Notes: generated from the letters alone by a model not told the origin. A stretch of 46,367 nt of DNA from Dehalococcoidia bacterium (GCA_020847985.1 JADLBC010000057.1:1-46367); one strand, 5' to 3'; numbered from the stretch's first letter, positions 16,205-26,963 are shown. A program made the numbers and translations.

Positions 16205-17108
16205 CGGCCGGGACGCGCCCAGCGGCCGGCATCGGCGTCGTCTTCGGCGGGCGGCGTGGGCACGCGGTTCGGGCCCGGGTCGGGGACGTGCTCGTGGTGC
16301 TCGGCGGCGAGCGCTTCCTCGACGGTGTTCGCGGCGGCGACGACGCGGTGCGCGACGGGTTCGAGCTTGGGCGTCGCCGCGAAGGGGCTGCGCTGCTTCG
16401 CCTGCACGTGGAGCCAGACCTGTTGATGCTCGGCCGAAACAAGGTGGCCATCGGCGAGCTCTTCGACGCGGTCGGCCATCTCCATGACGAGGCGATCGTG
16501 CGTGCAGGTGATGACGGTGATGCCCTCGTCCCGCGCGAGCTGGCGGAGCAGGCTGAACACCTGCATGGCGGTATTGGAATCGAGCTCGCCGGTGGGTTCG
16601 TCGGCGAGGATGAGTTTCGGCTGAATGGCGAGGGCGCGGGCGATGGCCACGCGCTGCTGTTCGCCGCCGGAAAGCTCGTAGGGGCGATGGTCGGAGCGGC
16701 GCGTGAGGCCCACGGTCGCAAGGGCGGCTTTGGCGCGCTTCACCCGCTCGCCGTGGCGGAACCCGGCAATGCGCAGCGGCATCTCGACGTTCTCCTGCGC
16801 CGAAAGCAGGGGCAGCAGGCCAAACGACTGGAAGACGAAACCCAGCTTGCGGCGGCGGAGCGTCGTCAGTTCGCCCTCGGACATCGTGTCGACGCGTTCG
16901 CCATCGAGCCAGACTTCGCCCTCCGTGGGGCGATCGAGGCCGGCGAGAATGTTGAGGAGCGTCGTCTTGCCAGAACCGGAGCGGCCGACGAGCGCGAGCA
17001 GTTCACCCGGCTGGACGCGAACGCTGACATCGCGCACGGCCCAGACTTCGTCGGAGCCGCGGAAGAAGCGGCGGGAGACAGACTTCGCCTCAAGCGCGGC
17101 GCCTTCCA

Positions 17109-17112
<4 letters not shown>
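16201..17112 (-). CDS. ABC transporter ATP-binding protein, MacB/LolD type
   Basis: 303 residues. Complete nucleotide-binding domain: Walker A GRSGSGKT at 43-50, Q-loop in FVFQSFGLLP, signature [12 protein letters not shown], Walker [12 protein letters not shown], and the H-loop in ITCTHD. The DEPTGELD form is typical of ATPases that partner FtsX/MacB-type permeases. A ~70-residue charged Ala/Pro-rich tail follows the domain and is not part of the usual ATPase. Its start overlaps the end of the second ATPase by 4 nt, so they are coupled. It probably powers one of the two large permeases nearby. Confidence 0.9.
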
Positions 17113-18017
<905 letters not shown>

Positions 18018-18080
18018 CCGTGCCTCCGGCGGGGAACGTAGCGCATGGCGGCGGCGGCGCACAACGCGGCGGGTAGCACC

Positions 18081-21000
18081 TTACAACTCACCCATGCGCA
18101 GGGCGCGGCTCACGGCGAGCCTGGAGTAGAGCGCGACGAGGGCGGCGACGGTGAGCACGACGACCAGCCCGAGCAGCGAATAGACCGTCGCCACCGCCTC
18201 CCAGCTCACGCGCGAAATCAGCGGCGGCAGGGGGTCGCGGCCCTTCTCGGTGATGCCCATGTAGCCAATCATCAGGCGCCCCAGCGGGAAGCCGAGGAGC
18301 GTGCCCGCGGCCACGCCGGCGACGATCACGAAGCACTGTTCGAACGTGACCACGCCGATGATCTGGCGGCCGGAGAAGCCCATCGTGCGGAGGATGGCGA
18401 ATTCGAGGGAGCGCGCCTGTGCGCTCAGCGCGGAGTAGGTGACGAAGCCCAGCGCGCTCAACAGCAGCACCGCGCCGAAGCTGAGAAAGAGGATCCCTTC
18501 CCAGCTGGCAGCGACGAGCGGGTCGCCGCGCTGCTCGACCCGGATCTGGGCGAGGTCAAACACGCGTTCAACCTGGACGCCCTTCTCCAGCAGCGACGCC
18601 TTCGTCAGCGGTCCCGAACCGGGCGCGCCCAGCCAGGCGGCGTTCGGCGTGGCCGCGTCGGCGTACCCGGGGAGGCGCGAAAACCGGTCCCGCGCGAGGT
18701 CGAAGTCGGCGATGAGGAGGTGGCTCCCGGCCTCAGGGTCGAACCCGGGGAAGAGGTCGAAGCTGCCGGTGACGCGCACGAGCACGTACTGGCTGGCGGC
18801 GTAGATGGTGAACTCGTCGCCCACCTTCTTCTTCGCGGCCGAAAGGAAGCCTTTGTCGACGATCACCGGCAGCGGGCGCGGGTCGCTGACGGTGCGAAGG
18901 CCGACGATGGGGGCGCCGTTGCGCGCGCGCACGAAGTTGAGGCGGGCGACCGCGCCGGTGCGCCCGGCAGCCGCATCGCCGCGGGAGATGGTGCCGGAGA
19001 CCTGGCCCTCGGAGGCGCCTGTGACGGTCTCGTAGGCGGCGAGGTCGTCGAAGGAGTCGATGACGGTGGATTCGGCGAAGCCGCGAGCGCCCCAGCCGGC
19101 GGGCAGGCTGGCGGCGTTCGCCACCTGGGCGTCGTCGAACAGCATGGTCACGGGCTCCGGCACCTGCGGCGGGTTCCCCTGGATGCGCACGAAGACCGAC
19201 GCGAGCGTGCGGTCCTTCGCCAGCGCGTCCGGCGGCGGCGTCGTGCGATAGAGCACGCGGCTGGAGAGGTCGGCCGTGTAGAACTGCCATGCGTTCGCCG
19301 ACGGCGATTCCGTGCGCAGCTGCCACTCCCAGGCCAGGCCATCGGCATCTATCAGGCGGACGTACAGGGGCAGGGGATTCGTGGCGTAGACCCAGACACC
19401 GAAGAAGCGCGTGCCCCCGGGGACGGTGACGCCTTTCGCCGGGGGCGCGGCAGGCGGCAGGGTCGTGCGGTCCATGAGCGCATCGAGCGAGCTACCGGCG
19501 AAGTCCCCGCGCCAGAAGGCCATGCGCTTGATATCGGCCGAACGCAGCGCGAGCACCGTGATGGACTCCGAGTGGAACTGGGAGGTGTTGAAGTAGCCGT
19601 CGTAGCGGAAGGCGGGGGAGACGTCGTTCGAACCCGTGGCGGCGCTGATGGCGGCGGTGAACTCGGGCACGGAGACACTGATCGGCTTGCGCACATCCTC
19701 GAGGCGGGCGGCGGCGCCGGCCTGGTACGCGGAGCGGTCGGAATATCCCTGTTCGAGCGTCGCGCGGAACCCGGCGGCGAACACGCCCACGGCCGTCGTG
19801 AGGATGAGCAGGAGGATGAGGCGGCTGTGCTGGAGCGGGCTTCGCACCATGCGCGTGAGCCCCAGGGCGATGGTCGGGCCGTTGAGGCTGCGCGAGAGCC
19901 ATACGGCCGCGCGAAGGGCCACCGGGAAGAGCCGCAGGAAGACGAGCGCGATCATGACGATGAAGAGCGACGGCGCGGCGAGCAGCACCGGGTCGGCCGA
20001 GGTTTCGCCGAAAAGCTTCTCGGTCGCGAGCGTGCCGCGGTCCCGGAGCTGGTAGAAGGCGAACGCGCCCACGGCGAGCACGCCCAGGTCCAGGTAGTAC
20101 CGGAGGAATGCGGGTTGCGAAGGTGGCCGGGAGATCTGCTGTTTGTAGTTCGTGATGCTGAAGCGGCAAGCGCGATACGCGGGCCAGACCAGCGCGGCGA
20201 AGGCGAGCAGCGCGCCCAGCACCGAAAGCCCGAACGCACCCATCGAGAAGTTCATGGCGAGAAGGTGGCCTTCGCTCAGGTCGCTGAACGCGGGCGTGAG
20301 ACCGAGGACGGCGATCACCGCCGCGGCCAGGAATGGACCCACCACGGCAGCGAACCCGCAGATCGCGGCGGCTTCGATGGCGAACACCGTCAGCACCTGC
20401 CCCGTGCTGGCGCCGCGGCTCTTCAGCAGGGCGATTTCGCCCGTCTGCCGTTCGACCACCATGCTCGCGACCATGACCAGGTAGAAGAGCACGATGCCAA
20501 CGATCTGGAGCATCAGAGCGAAGAGCGGCAGGCGCGTGAAAAAGAGCTTCTCGCGGTAGTTCTCGATGACGGCGGCGGTGCGCGTCTGCAGGCGGGTGAA
20601 CTCGATCTTCTCTTCGAGGGCGCCTTCGAGGCCGCGAATGCGCGCTTCGACGTCCCGCGCATTGGTCCCGGTGATGCGCGTCGCGTCGATCATCGCGAGC
20701 GTCTCGTAGGAGCCGTCCATGTCGGGATAGAACCGTCCCAGGATTTCGACGTAGGTCTTTTCGTCGCTGAAGAAGACGTACGTCGGCCAGCCTGATGATT
20801 GGATGAACCAGCGGTCGTCGCGGCCGCTCCAGTACTCGGCGCCGGGGTCGGTCTGGGCGATGACGCCGGTGATGGTGACGGGCACGGGGTCCTTCCCCTG
20901 GCGCCAGTGCGGGTAGAGGTCGAACGTGCGGCCGGGCTCGATGCCGTACTTCTCGGCCACGCGGTCGGTGACGAGCAGTTCGAGCACGGGCGGGCCGCTG

Positions 21001-21464
21001 GCGGGAACCACCGCGGGCGCGGGCAGCCGGCCGGAGACCAGGCGGGTGTGCTCCCCCAGGCGGTCGATGAACTGGATGTTGGCACGCGGCCGGGTCTCGG
21101 GTACCGGTGGCGAACCCCCCGGGTCCGCCGGGAAGAAAGTCGATGAGCGGCCGAAGCGGACCACGGAGGTGATCAGGTCACCGGCCTGCGCGGCGAGGAG
21201 GGCGTCGGTGGTTTCGCGGCGAAACGCGTACTCGCGCTCGGTGACCTTGCCCGAGGAACTGAGGACGAGGAGGTCGAGGTCCCGTGCGGGTTCCTGGCGG
21301 AGGGCGTATTCGAGGCCGAGGTCGCGGATGGCGTCGGAATACAGGAAGACGCTGGCCATGAGGGCGGAGGAGAGCACCACACCGATGGTCACCATCAGCA
21401 GGAGGCGCCGATGGCCCATCGCGCGCTGGGCGACCATGCGAATGACGGGTGCCAGGCGGCTCAT
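18081..21464 (-). CDS. Large FtsX/MacB-type ABC permease
   Basis: 1127 residues. N-terminal TM helix at about 20-45 (MVTIGVVLSSALMASVFLYS), a first large extracytoplasmic region, then helices at about 300-470 including the FtsX pattern VVERQTGEIALLKSRGAS, a second hydrophobic block around 480-560, a second large extracytoplasmic region, and a C-terminal four-helix FtsX domain with LEFAILRTMGFSGRQIIGVV. This duplicated FtsX plan resembles 10-TM lipoprotein or peptide transporters. The second outer region holds a strand-rich section (about 705-810) resembling a jelly-roll/galactose-binding fold, for example VWVYATNPLPLYVRLIDADG. ATG 21464 follows GGAGGA. It is probably energised by the two ATPases just downstream; the cargo is unknown. 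Confidence 0.85.
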   Translation of the reverse strand: MSRLAPVIRMVAQRAMGHRRLLLMVTIGVVLSSALMASVFLYSDAIRDLGLEYALRQEPARDLDLLVLSSSGKVTEREYAFRRETTDALLAAQAGDLITSVVRFGRSSTFFPADPGGSPPVPETRPRANIQFIDRLGEHTRLVSGRLPAPAVVPASGPPVLELLVTDRVAEKYGIEPGRTFDLYPHWRQGKDPVPVTITGVIAQTDPGAEYWSGRDDRWFIQSSGWPTYVFFSDEKTYVEILGRFYPDMDGSYETLAMIDATRITGTNARDVEARIRGLEGALEEKIEFTRLQTRTAAVIENYREKLFFTRLPLFALMLQIVGIVLFYLVMVASMVVERQTGEIALLKSRGASTGQVLTVFAIEAAAICGFAAVVGPFLAAAVIAVLGLTPAFSDLSEGHLLAMNFSMGAFGLSVLGALLAFAALVWPAYRACRFSITNYKQQISRPPSQPAFLRYYLDLGVLAVGAFAFYQLRDRGTLATEKLFGETSADPVLLAAPSLFIVMIALVFLRLFPVALRAAVWLSRSLNGPTIALGLTRMVRSPLQHSRLILLLILTTAVGVFAAGFRATLEQGYSDRSAYQAGAAARLEDVRKPISVSVPEFTAAISAATGSNDVSPAFRYDGYFNTSQFHSESITVLALRSADIKRMAFWRGDFAGSSLDALMDRTTLPPAAPPAKGVTVPGGTRFFGVWVYATNPLPLYVRLIDADGLAWEWQLRTESPSANAWQFYTADLSSRVLYRTTPPPDALAKDRTLASVFVRIQGNPPQVPEPVTMLFDDAQVANAASLPAGWGARGFAESTVIDSFDDLAAYETVTGASEGQVSGTISRGDAAAGRTGAVARLNFVRARNGAPIVGLRTVSDPRPLPVIVDKGFLSAAKKKVGDEFTIYAASQYVLVRVTGSFDLFPGFDPEAGSHLLIADFDLARDRFSRLPGYADAATPNAAWLGAPGSGPLTKASLLEKGVQVERVFDLAQIRVEQRGDPLVAASWEGILFLSFGAVLLLSALGFVTYSALSAQARSLEFAILRTMGFSGRQIIGVVTFEQCFVIVAGVAAGTLLGFPLGRLMIGYMGITEKGRDPLPPLISRVSWEAVATVYSLLGLVVVLTVAALVALYSRLAVSRALRMGEL

Positions 21465-21563
21465 CGCTCCTCCGGGTGCGGAGCGTACAGGGGAAGCGGG
21501 GGCCACGAAAGGCGGCGTGCGGGAGCGCCGGGGTGCCTGTACGCTTCCGCCGACGGAGGCGTG

Positions 21564-24500
21564 GTGGGCTCAATCCTTCCATTCGTGTTGCGCCGGAGTA
21601 TGGCGGGACGGGGGCTGCTGGCGGTGATGGCGCTGGGCGTCATCGTCGCGGCCACGCTGCTCGCGAGCGCGCCCATCTACGCGCGAACCATGGCGGACCT
21701 GGGGCTCACGTTCGTCATCCGCGACGAACTCTCGGATTCGCCGGGCAGCTCGATCGAGTTCCCGGGCATCGCGCTCAACACGCCGGAGGGCCGCGCATTG
21801 CGGGCGGCAGTGGAGCAACGGATCGATGAGCGCTGGGGATGGTTCCGGGGTTCGCAGTCGCGCTATTTGAAGCTCGGGCGCTGGCGGATCGCGAAGCCGG
21901 GGGACCCGGAGCGCGGGCTCGTGGGCCAGCCGCAATCGATGACCGGCTACGAAGAGCACGTGAAGGTGATCTCAGGGAGGCTGCCGCGCACCACCGCCGC
22001 CGGGGAGCCGCTGGAAGTCGCCGTCAGCCAGCGCGGATTGCAGGCATCGCAGCTGAAGATCGGCGATGCGCTCGAGATGCGAGAGATTTTCGATTCGTGC
22101 GAGCGGGAGATGCCAACGCAGGACCCGCCCCCGCCCCCGCCGCCGTGCAACGCCTGGGCCGAGGTGCGCTTTTCGTTCGGGGCGGTGATCGTGGGAACAA
22201 TCGAACCGGCGAACGACCGTGACCCGTTCTGGATGGGCTATACGCCGCGCTACTTCGAGCCTGCACGGCTGCCGCTGGTGGACCAGGGCGTCGTCGTGCC
22301 GATGTTCGCGAACGAAGCGAGCCTGCTCGAGGGCCTGGGCAGCCGCGTTCCGGCGTATAGCGCGGCGACGCAGTGGCACGTCTTCGCGGACCCTTCAACC
22401 CTCACGCGGACGAACTTCGGACGGGCGAAAGAGGACCTGGCGGCCTTCTATGGCGAGATGGAGCCGCTCGGGGGCGTCTCTATCAGCCCCCTGAAGGACA
22501 CGCTCGGGGGGTTCGGCGAGTCGGCCAGCTACCAGCAGATCCCGCTCACCATCCTCCTGCTCGAAATCACGGGGATCGCGCTGTTCTACGTCGGGCTCGT
22601 GGCAGCGATCGTGGTCGAACGGCAGGCGGCGGAGATCGCGTTGCTGCGCGGGCGTGGGGCGAGCCTCCTGCAGGTGGGCACGGTGTACCTGTTCCAGGGG
22701 CTGCTCATCGGTCTTCCCGCGATGGTGCTCGCACCATTTCTCGCGGCCGCGACGACGGCGCTCCTGGGGCTCCTCCCGACCTTCCGGGACGTGAGCGGCG
22801 GCGACCTGCTGCCGGTGACCATCCCGCCGCTGTCGTTCGCGGCAGCGGGTGGCGGCGCGGCGCTCTCGCTGGTGGCGCTGCTGGCGCCGGCGATGCTGGT
22901 GGCGCGCAAGAGTGCGACGGCCGTGGGCCGCGCGGAATCGCGCCCGGGAAAGGGGCTGTTCCAGCGGTACTACCTCGACCTCGCGCTCGCGGGGGTCGCG
23001 GTCGCGCTGCTCTTCGAACTGCGGCAACGCGGGTCCGTGTTCACGCCATCGTCGACGGGCGGCGTTTCCACCGACCCAATCTTGCTGGCGTCCCCGGCGC
23101 TCACGATCGCGGCAGGCGGGGCGCTGGTGATCCGCTTCTATCCGTTGCTGCTGCGGGTGGTGGCACGGCTGACGCGCGGGGTTTCGGGGGCGACGGTGGC
23201 GCTCGGGCTGACGCAGGTCGTGCGAAACCCGGGGCAGTACACGCGCCTCACCCTGCTCGTGATGATGGCCGTGGCCGTGGGCACCTTCGCCGCGAGCTAC
23301 ACGAGCACGACCGACCGTTCGTATCGCGAGCGCGCCTACTACTCCGTGGGGGCCGAGGTGCGCGCGACGGCGAGCGACCCGTTCGATGTCAGCGCGAACG
23401 AGGCGGAGCAGACGCTGAGTGCGTTGCCGGGTGTGGATCGCGCCTCGGCGGTGATGCGCACGCGGGCGCAGATGGGCACGACCGGCGCGGGCGGCGCGGA
23501 GTTCCAGCTGCTCGCCGTCGATCCCACGGCCGCGCGCGACATGCTCTGGTTCCGCGACGACTTCGCGGAGGTACCGTTCCGGGAACTGACGGGCGCGATC
23601 GCGGGGCAGCCCGCGCAAATCGGGCGGAGCCTGCCGGGCACGCCGGCCACCATCAGCGCCTGGGTGAAGGGCGACCAGACGCACGCCTCGATCACCATCT
23701 GGGCACGCATACGCGATGGCAAGGGGCTCTACCAGCTGGTCGAACTGGGGAACGGCGACACGGGGAAGCAGTGGAAACAGCTGTCGGGGGCCGTCGCCGC
23801 CCGCTTCGGATCGGAGCCGGTGGCGCCCTTCACGCTGGTCGCAATCCTGTTCACCGAACCTTCGAACCGGCCGAATCAGCCGTTTTCGCCGATGCTCATC
23901 GACGACGTGACAGTGGACCCCGGGAACGGGCAGGTGGGGGCGGTCGAGGAGTTCGAGCAGGGGGGGCACTGGGCCGTCTTCCCGAGCCGCGCGGCGAACC
24001 AGGACGCCTTCGCGCTCGTGCCGGACGACGCGCACGGGGGCAAGAGCACCGGGCGCTTCACCTTCCGCCCGGGCAGCACGAGCGAGGTCCGCGGGCTGTA
24101 CGCGACGGGGCAATCGCTGCCGCTGCCCGCGGTCGTGAGCCAGTCGCTCCTGGACGTGACGGGCCTGCGCCCGGGCGGGCACGCGCTCGTGATGATGTCC
24201 GGTTCGGGGCAGAACATCCTCGCGCCGATCGTTGTCGCGGGCGTGTTCGACCTCTTCCCCACGACCGAATCGGACGCCGGGCCGGTCGTGGTCATGAATC
24301 GCGACCAGCTCGCGGCGTGGGCGGAGATCGCGAGCTTCGGCGGCGTGGGATTGGTGCGGCCGAACGAGGCCTGGTTCACGCTCGAACGCGGCGCGGGCCA
24401 GGCGGCCATCGACACGATCATCGCCACGCTCGCGGAGCAGCCGTTCGAGGCGCGCCGGGTGCTTTCGCGCGAGGCATCCGTGAAGGCGACCGAGCGGAAC

Positions 24501-24935
24501 CCGCTCATCGCCGCCGGCGGGAGCGGCATCCTGCTGGTCGCGTTTCTCGCGGTGCTGGCGCTCGTCGGGGCGGCGCTGCTGACCTCGTTGCTGACCTCCG
24601 TGCGACGGCGGCGGGTCGAGTTCGCGGTGCAACGCGCGATGGGGCTTTCCCGGCCACAGGTGTTCCAGATGCTGGCGCTTGAATACTCCGTGGTGGCCGT
24701 CGCCGGTGTGGTGACGGGCGCCGTTCTCGGGCTCATCGTCGGGCGCCAGATGCTCTCGTTCCTGGACGCGACGGAGGACGGCGCGCGCGTCGAGCCTTCG
24801 TTCATCCTCCAGACCGAATGGACCGTCGTCGCGGGCGCGGTGGGCGTGGTGGGGCTGATCTTCCTTGGCGCGCTCCTGGCCGCGACGCGCTACCTCGCAA
24901 CGACTTCGGACGCGGCGGCGTTGCACACGGAGTAG
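21564..24935 (+). CDS. Large FtsX/MacB-type ABC permease, divergent paralogue
   Basis: 1123 residues with the same plan as the permease at 18081: an N-terminal TM (LLAVMALGVIVAATLLASAP), an extracytoplasmic domain, the FtsX pattern VVERQAAEIALLRGRGAS, a middle membrane block, a second outer region with a strand-rich insert (ISAWVKGDQTHASITIWARI), and a C-terminal FtsX domain with VEFAVQRAMGLSRPQVFQML. A PPPPPPP run occurs in the first outer domain near residue 190. There is no ATG near the domain start; GTG 21564 (or 21561) is chosen because GGAGG is 4 nt upstream. Only 99 bp separate it from the divergent permease, so the two may share control and form a heterodimer, but this is inferred. 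Confidence 0.83.
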   Translation: MGSILPFVLRRSMAGRGLLAVMALGVIVAATLLASAPIYARTMADLGLTFVIRDELSDSPGSSIEFPGIALNTPEGRALRAAVEQRIDERWGWFRGSQSRYLKLGRWRIAKPGDPERGLVGQPQSMTGYEEHVKVISGRLPRTTAAGEPLEVAVSQRGLQASQLKIGDALEMREIFDSCEREMPTQDPPPPPPPCNAWAEVRFSFGAVIVGTIEPANDRDPFWMGYTPRYFEPARLPLVDQGVVVPMFANEASLLEGLGSRVPAYSAATQWHVFADPSTLTRTNFGRAKEDLAAFYGEMEPLGGVSISPLKDTLGGFGESASYQQIPLTILLLEITGIALFYVGLVAAIVVERQAAEIALLRGRGASLLQVGTVYLFQGLLIGLPAMVLAPFLAAATTALLGLLPTFRDVSGGDLLPVTIPPLSFAAAGGGAALSLVALLAPAMLVARKSATAVGRAESRPGKGLFQRYYLDLALAGVAVALLFELRQRGSVFTPSSTGGVSTDPILLASPALTIAAGGALVIRFYPLLLRVVARLTRGVSGATVALGLTQVVRNPGQYTRLTLLVMMAVAVGTFAASYTSTTDRSYRERAYYSVGAEVRATASDPFDVSANEAEQTLSALPGVDRASAVMRTRAQMGTTGAGGAEFQLLAVDPTAARDMLWFRDDFAEVPFRELTGAIAGQPAQIGRSLPGTPATISAWVKGDQTHASITIWARIRDGKGLYQLVELGNGDTGKQWKQLSGAVAARFGSEPVAPFTLVAILFTEPSNRPNQPFSPMLIDDVTVDPGNGQVGAVEEFEQGGHWAVFPSRAANQDAFALVPDDAHGGKSTGRFTFRPGSTSEVRGLYATGQSLPLPAVVSQSLLDVTGLRPGGHALVMMSGSGQNILAPIVVAGVFDLFPTTESDAGPVVVMNRDQLAAWAEIASFGGVGLVRPNEAWFTLERGAGQAAIDTIIATLAEQPFEARRVLSREASVKATERNPLIAAGGSGILLVAFLAVLALVGAALLTSLLTSVRRRRVEFAVQRAMGLSRPQVFQMLALEYSVVAVAGVVTGAVLGLIVGRQMLSFLDATEDGARVEPSFILQTEWTVVAGAVGVVGLIFLGALLAATRYLATTSDAAALHTE

Positions 24936-24939
24936 CTGA

Positions 24940-25641
24940 TCAACGCAGGGGCTGCACGAGGATCGCGGTGACCGCGCCATCCTCGCCAACGACGGCCACG
25001 CGGTCGCCGGGGTGGAGGTCGGAGGCTGTGCCGGGGCCGATGCGGTAGATGGCGCCCGGAGACTTGAGCTGGAGGCTCACGGCGCCGAGCGGGCCATCGA
25101 GCGTGAGCGCACCATCGCGGTTTTGGCGCACGGGAGCCGTCATGACGACACGATCGGCGGGGTCGACGGCGGATTCGTGACCTGCGAAGCCGGCGGCGCT
25201 CAGCGCGGCGCCATCCTTCATCGCCGTGCCCGCCGGGTAGATGACCACGGTGCGAATGCTGAAGTTGCGAACGCCGTTGGGCACGCCGATGACGCCAACG
25301 ATGTCGCCGGGGCGAATGTCCGCGAGGGCCACGGGATGGAGCACTTCGATGGCGGACGCCGCACCGGGCCGAAGCTCACGCGTGCCGGGCGCCCCCTGGC
25401 CGGGGACGGGGTCTTCGACGACGGTGATGGCGCCGCCCGCGGCCTGCTTCACGGTGTACCGGGGCGGGAGCCCGAGCGCGGCCGGCGCGGTGAAGGCCGG
25501 CGCTTCCGGCGGCAGGTCGTTCGCGCCGATGCGGCTCGAAAGCGCGACGATCCCCGCGAGCACGAGCACCACGGCCACGAACGCGACCACGGGGAAGAGC
25601 CATGGCGCGTTGAAGCGCGCGGCCGGGCGCAGCACGGTCAC
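24940..25641 (-). CDS. Membrane-anchored protein with beta-rich extracytoplasmic domain
   Basis: About 233 residues if it starts at GTG 25641; the frame stays open to 25764, which would run into the operator and promoter of the divergent acyl-CoA dehydrogenase gene. One TM segment (LFPVVAFVAVVLVLAGIVAL) is followed by an outer domain with two similar short blocks, IRPGDIVGVIGVPNGV and LHPGDRVAVVGEDGAV, which suggest small beta-barrel units. No family was recognised. It ends 4 bp from the convergent permease stop, and its location hints at a role at the same cell surface, without direct evidence. Confidence 0.6.
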   Translation of the reverse strand: MTVLRPAARFNAPWLFPVVAFVAVVLVLAGIVALSSRIGANDLPPEAPAFTAPAALGLPPRYTVKQAAGGAITVVEDPVPGQGAPGTRELRPGAASAIEVLHPVALADIRPGDIVGVIGVPNGVRNFSIRTVVIYPAGTAMKDGAALSAAGFAGHESAVDPADRVVMTAPVRQNRDGALTLDGPLGAVSLQLKSPGAIYRIGPGTASDLHPGDRVAVVGEDGAVTAILVQPLR

Positions 25642-25728
25642 GGACGCGGCATCCGGTGCGAGGGGGTGGACATCGCGGGGATGATAGCGGTGCGGGGCCT
25701 GCTTCGCTCGCGCGGGAAGGACGGGACT

Positions 25729-25746
25729 GTTTACCGTCCGGTAGAC
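25729..25746. promoter_or_regulatory. TetR-type operator overlapping the acyl-CoA dehydrogenase promoter
   Basis: GTTTACCG-TC-CGGTAGAC: 8-bp arms matching at 7 of 8 positions. It overlaps a TAGACT hexamer (25742-25747) that suits a -10 about 29 bp before the start codon. TetR-family regulators of fatty acid and acyl-CoA genes typically bind sites of this size and symmetry; no regulator gene lies nearby. Confidence 0.5.
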
Positions 25747-25775
25747 TGGGCGGCAGCAGGACACGGAGGACGGCG

Positions 25776-26942
25776 ATGGATTTCCGGTTCACGGCCGAAC
25801 ACGAGGCACTTCGGGGCGAGGTGCGCACCTTCCTCAAGGACGCGCTGACGAGCGAATTCGCGACCACGCGGCCCACCAGCCAGGACAACTGGGACGGGCA
25901 GCTGGCGTTCCTGAAGCGGCTGGCCGAACGGAAGTGGGTCGCGCCGGCGTGGCCAGAAGCGTACGGCGGCCTCGGCTGGCGCCACGTGAACCAGATGATC
26001 TTCAGCGAGGAGCTTTCGTACGCCGGCGCGCCGGACGCGGGACGGGTGTTCAGCGTGGGTATGATCGGCCCGACGCTCATCGTCCACGGCACCGAGCAGC
26101 AGCGCCGCGAGCACCTCGCACGCATCACCAGCGGCGAAAGCATCTGGTGCCAGGGCTACAGCGAACCGGGCGCCGGGTCCGACCTCGCGAGCCTGCAGAC
26201 GCGCGCCGCCCGCGACGGCGACGAATACGTCATCAATGGCCAGAAGATCTGGACCACGGGGGCGCACCACGCCGACTGGTGCTTCATGGTCGTTCGCACC
26301 GACCCGGACGCGCCGAAGCACCGCGGCATCAGCTTCCTGCTCGTCGATATGAAGACCCCGGGGATCACGGTGCGGCCGATTGTGAACATGGCCGGGCACC
26401 ACGAGTTCAACGAAGTCTTCTTCGAGGACGTGAAAGTGCCCGTGGCGAACCGCGTGGGCGAGGAGAACAACGGCTGGTACGTCGCCATGACGCTGCTCGA
26501 TTTCGAACGGTCGAACGTGGCTTCGATCGCGGCGAACCAGCGCGTGCTGGAGGAGCTGGGCGGCTACCTGCGCGGCCAGGCGGCGACGCTCGCACCGCGC
26601 GACATCCTGCGGCACCGCCTGGCCGACCTCTGGATCGCGAACGACATCGGCCGCCTGCTGAGCTACCGGATCGCGTGGATGCAGGAATCGGGGCGGATGG
26701 TGAACGTCGAGGCGTCGGTCATCAAGGTGTTCGCGACGGAACTCGCGCAGCGCATCGCGAATGCCGGCGTGAACCTGCAAGGGGCCACGGGCGGGCTCGT
26801 CCCCGGCTCGCCGCGGGCGGCGCTGGGCGGCATGCTCGCGGACGACCATCTCTCCAACGTGTCGCCGACGATCTACAGCGGATCGAGCGAAATCCAGCGG
26901 AACATCATCGCCACGCGCGGGCTGGGGCTGCCGCGAGACTGA
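25776..26942 (+). CDS. Acyl-CoA dehydrogenase
   Basis: 388 residues, FAD-dependent alpha,beta-dehydrogenation of an acyl-CoA in the cytoplasm. N-terminal helical domain (DFRFTAEHEALRGEVRTFL), middle beta domain with the flavin/substrate signature YSEPGAGSDLASL and GQKIWTTGAHHADW, C-terminal helical domain ending TIYSGSSEIQRNIIATRG. In medium-chain enzymes the catalytic Glu lies just before GTSEIQ; here that position is Ser, as in several FadE-like families that place the base elsewhere or act as heteromers. ATG 25776 follows GGAGG at 7 nt. It stands alone, with no thiolase or hydratase nearby; the palindrome upstream suggests induction by an acyl-CoA or similar ligand. Confidence 0.92.
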   Translation: MDFRFTAEHEALRGEVRTFLKDALTSEFATTRPTSQDNWDGQLAFLKRLAERKWVAPAWPEAYGGLGWRHVNQMIFSEELSYAGAPDAGRVFSVGMIGPTLIVHGTEQQRREHLARITSGESIWCQGYSEPGAGSDLASLQTRAARDGDEYVINGQKIWTTGAHHADWCFMVVRTDPDAPKHRGISFLLVDMKTPGITVRPIVNMAGHHEFNEVFFEDVKVPVANRVGEENNGWYVAMTLLDFERSNVASIAANQRVLEELGGYLRGQAATLAPRDILRHRLADLWIANDIGRLLSYRIAWMQESGRMVNVEASVIKVFATELAQRIANAGVNLQGATGGLVPGSPRAALGGMLADDHLSNVSPTIYSGSSEIQRNIIATRGLGLPRD

Positions 26943-26963
26943 GCCGAAGCTCGCGGCCGCCGG

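Noticed and set aside
18045..20795. 916-residue plus-strand frame opposite the first large permease
   Set aside because: Highly charged, repetitive His/Glu/Gly composition typical of antisense frames at high GC; the minus strand encodes a recognisable FtsX permease.
22395..24989. 864-residue minus-strand frame opposite the second large permease
   Set aside because: Arg/His-rich with no domain; the plus strand shows the FtsX plan.
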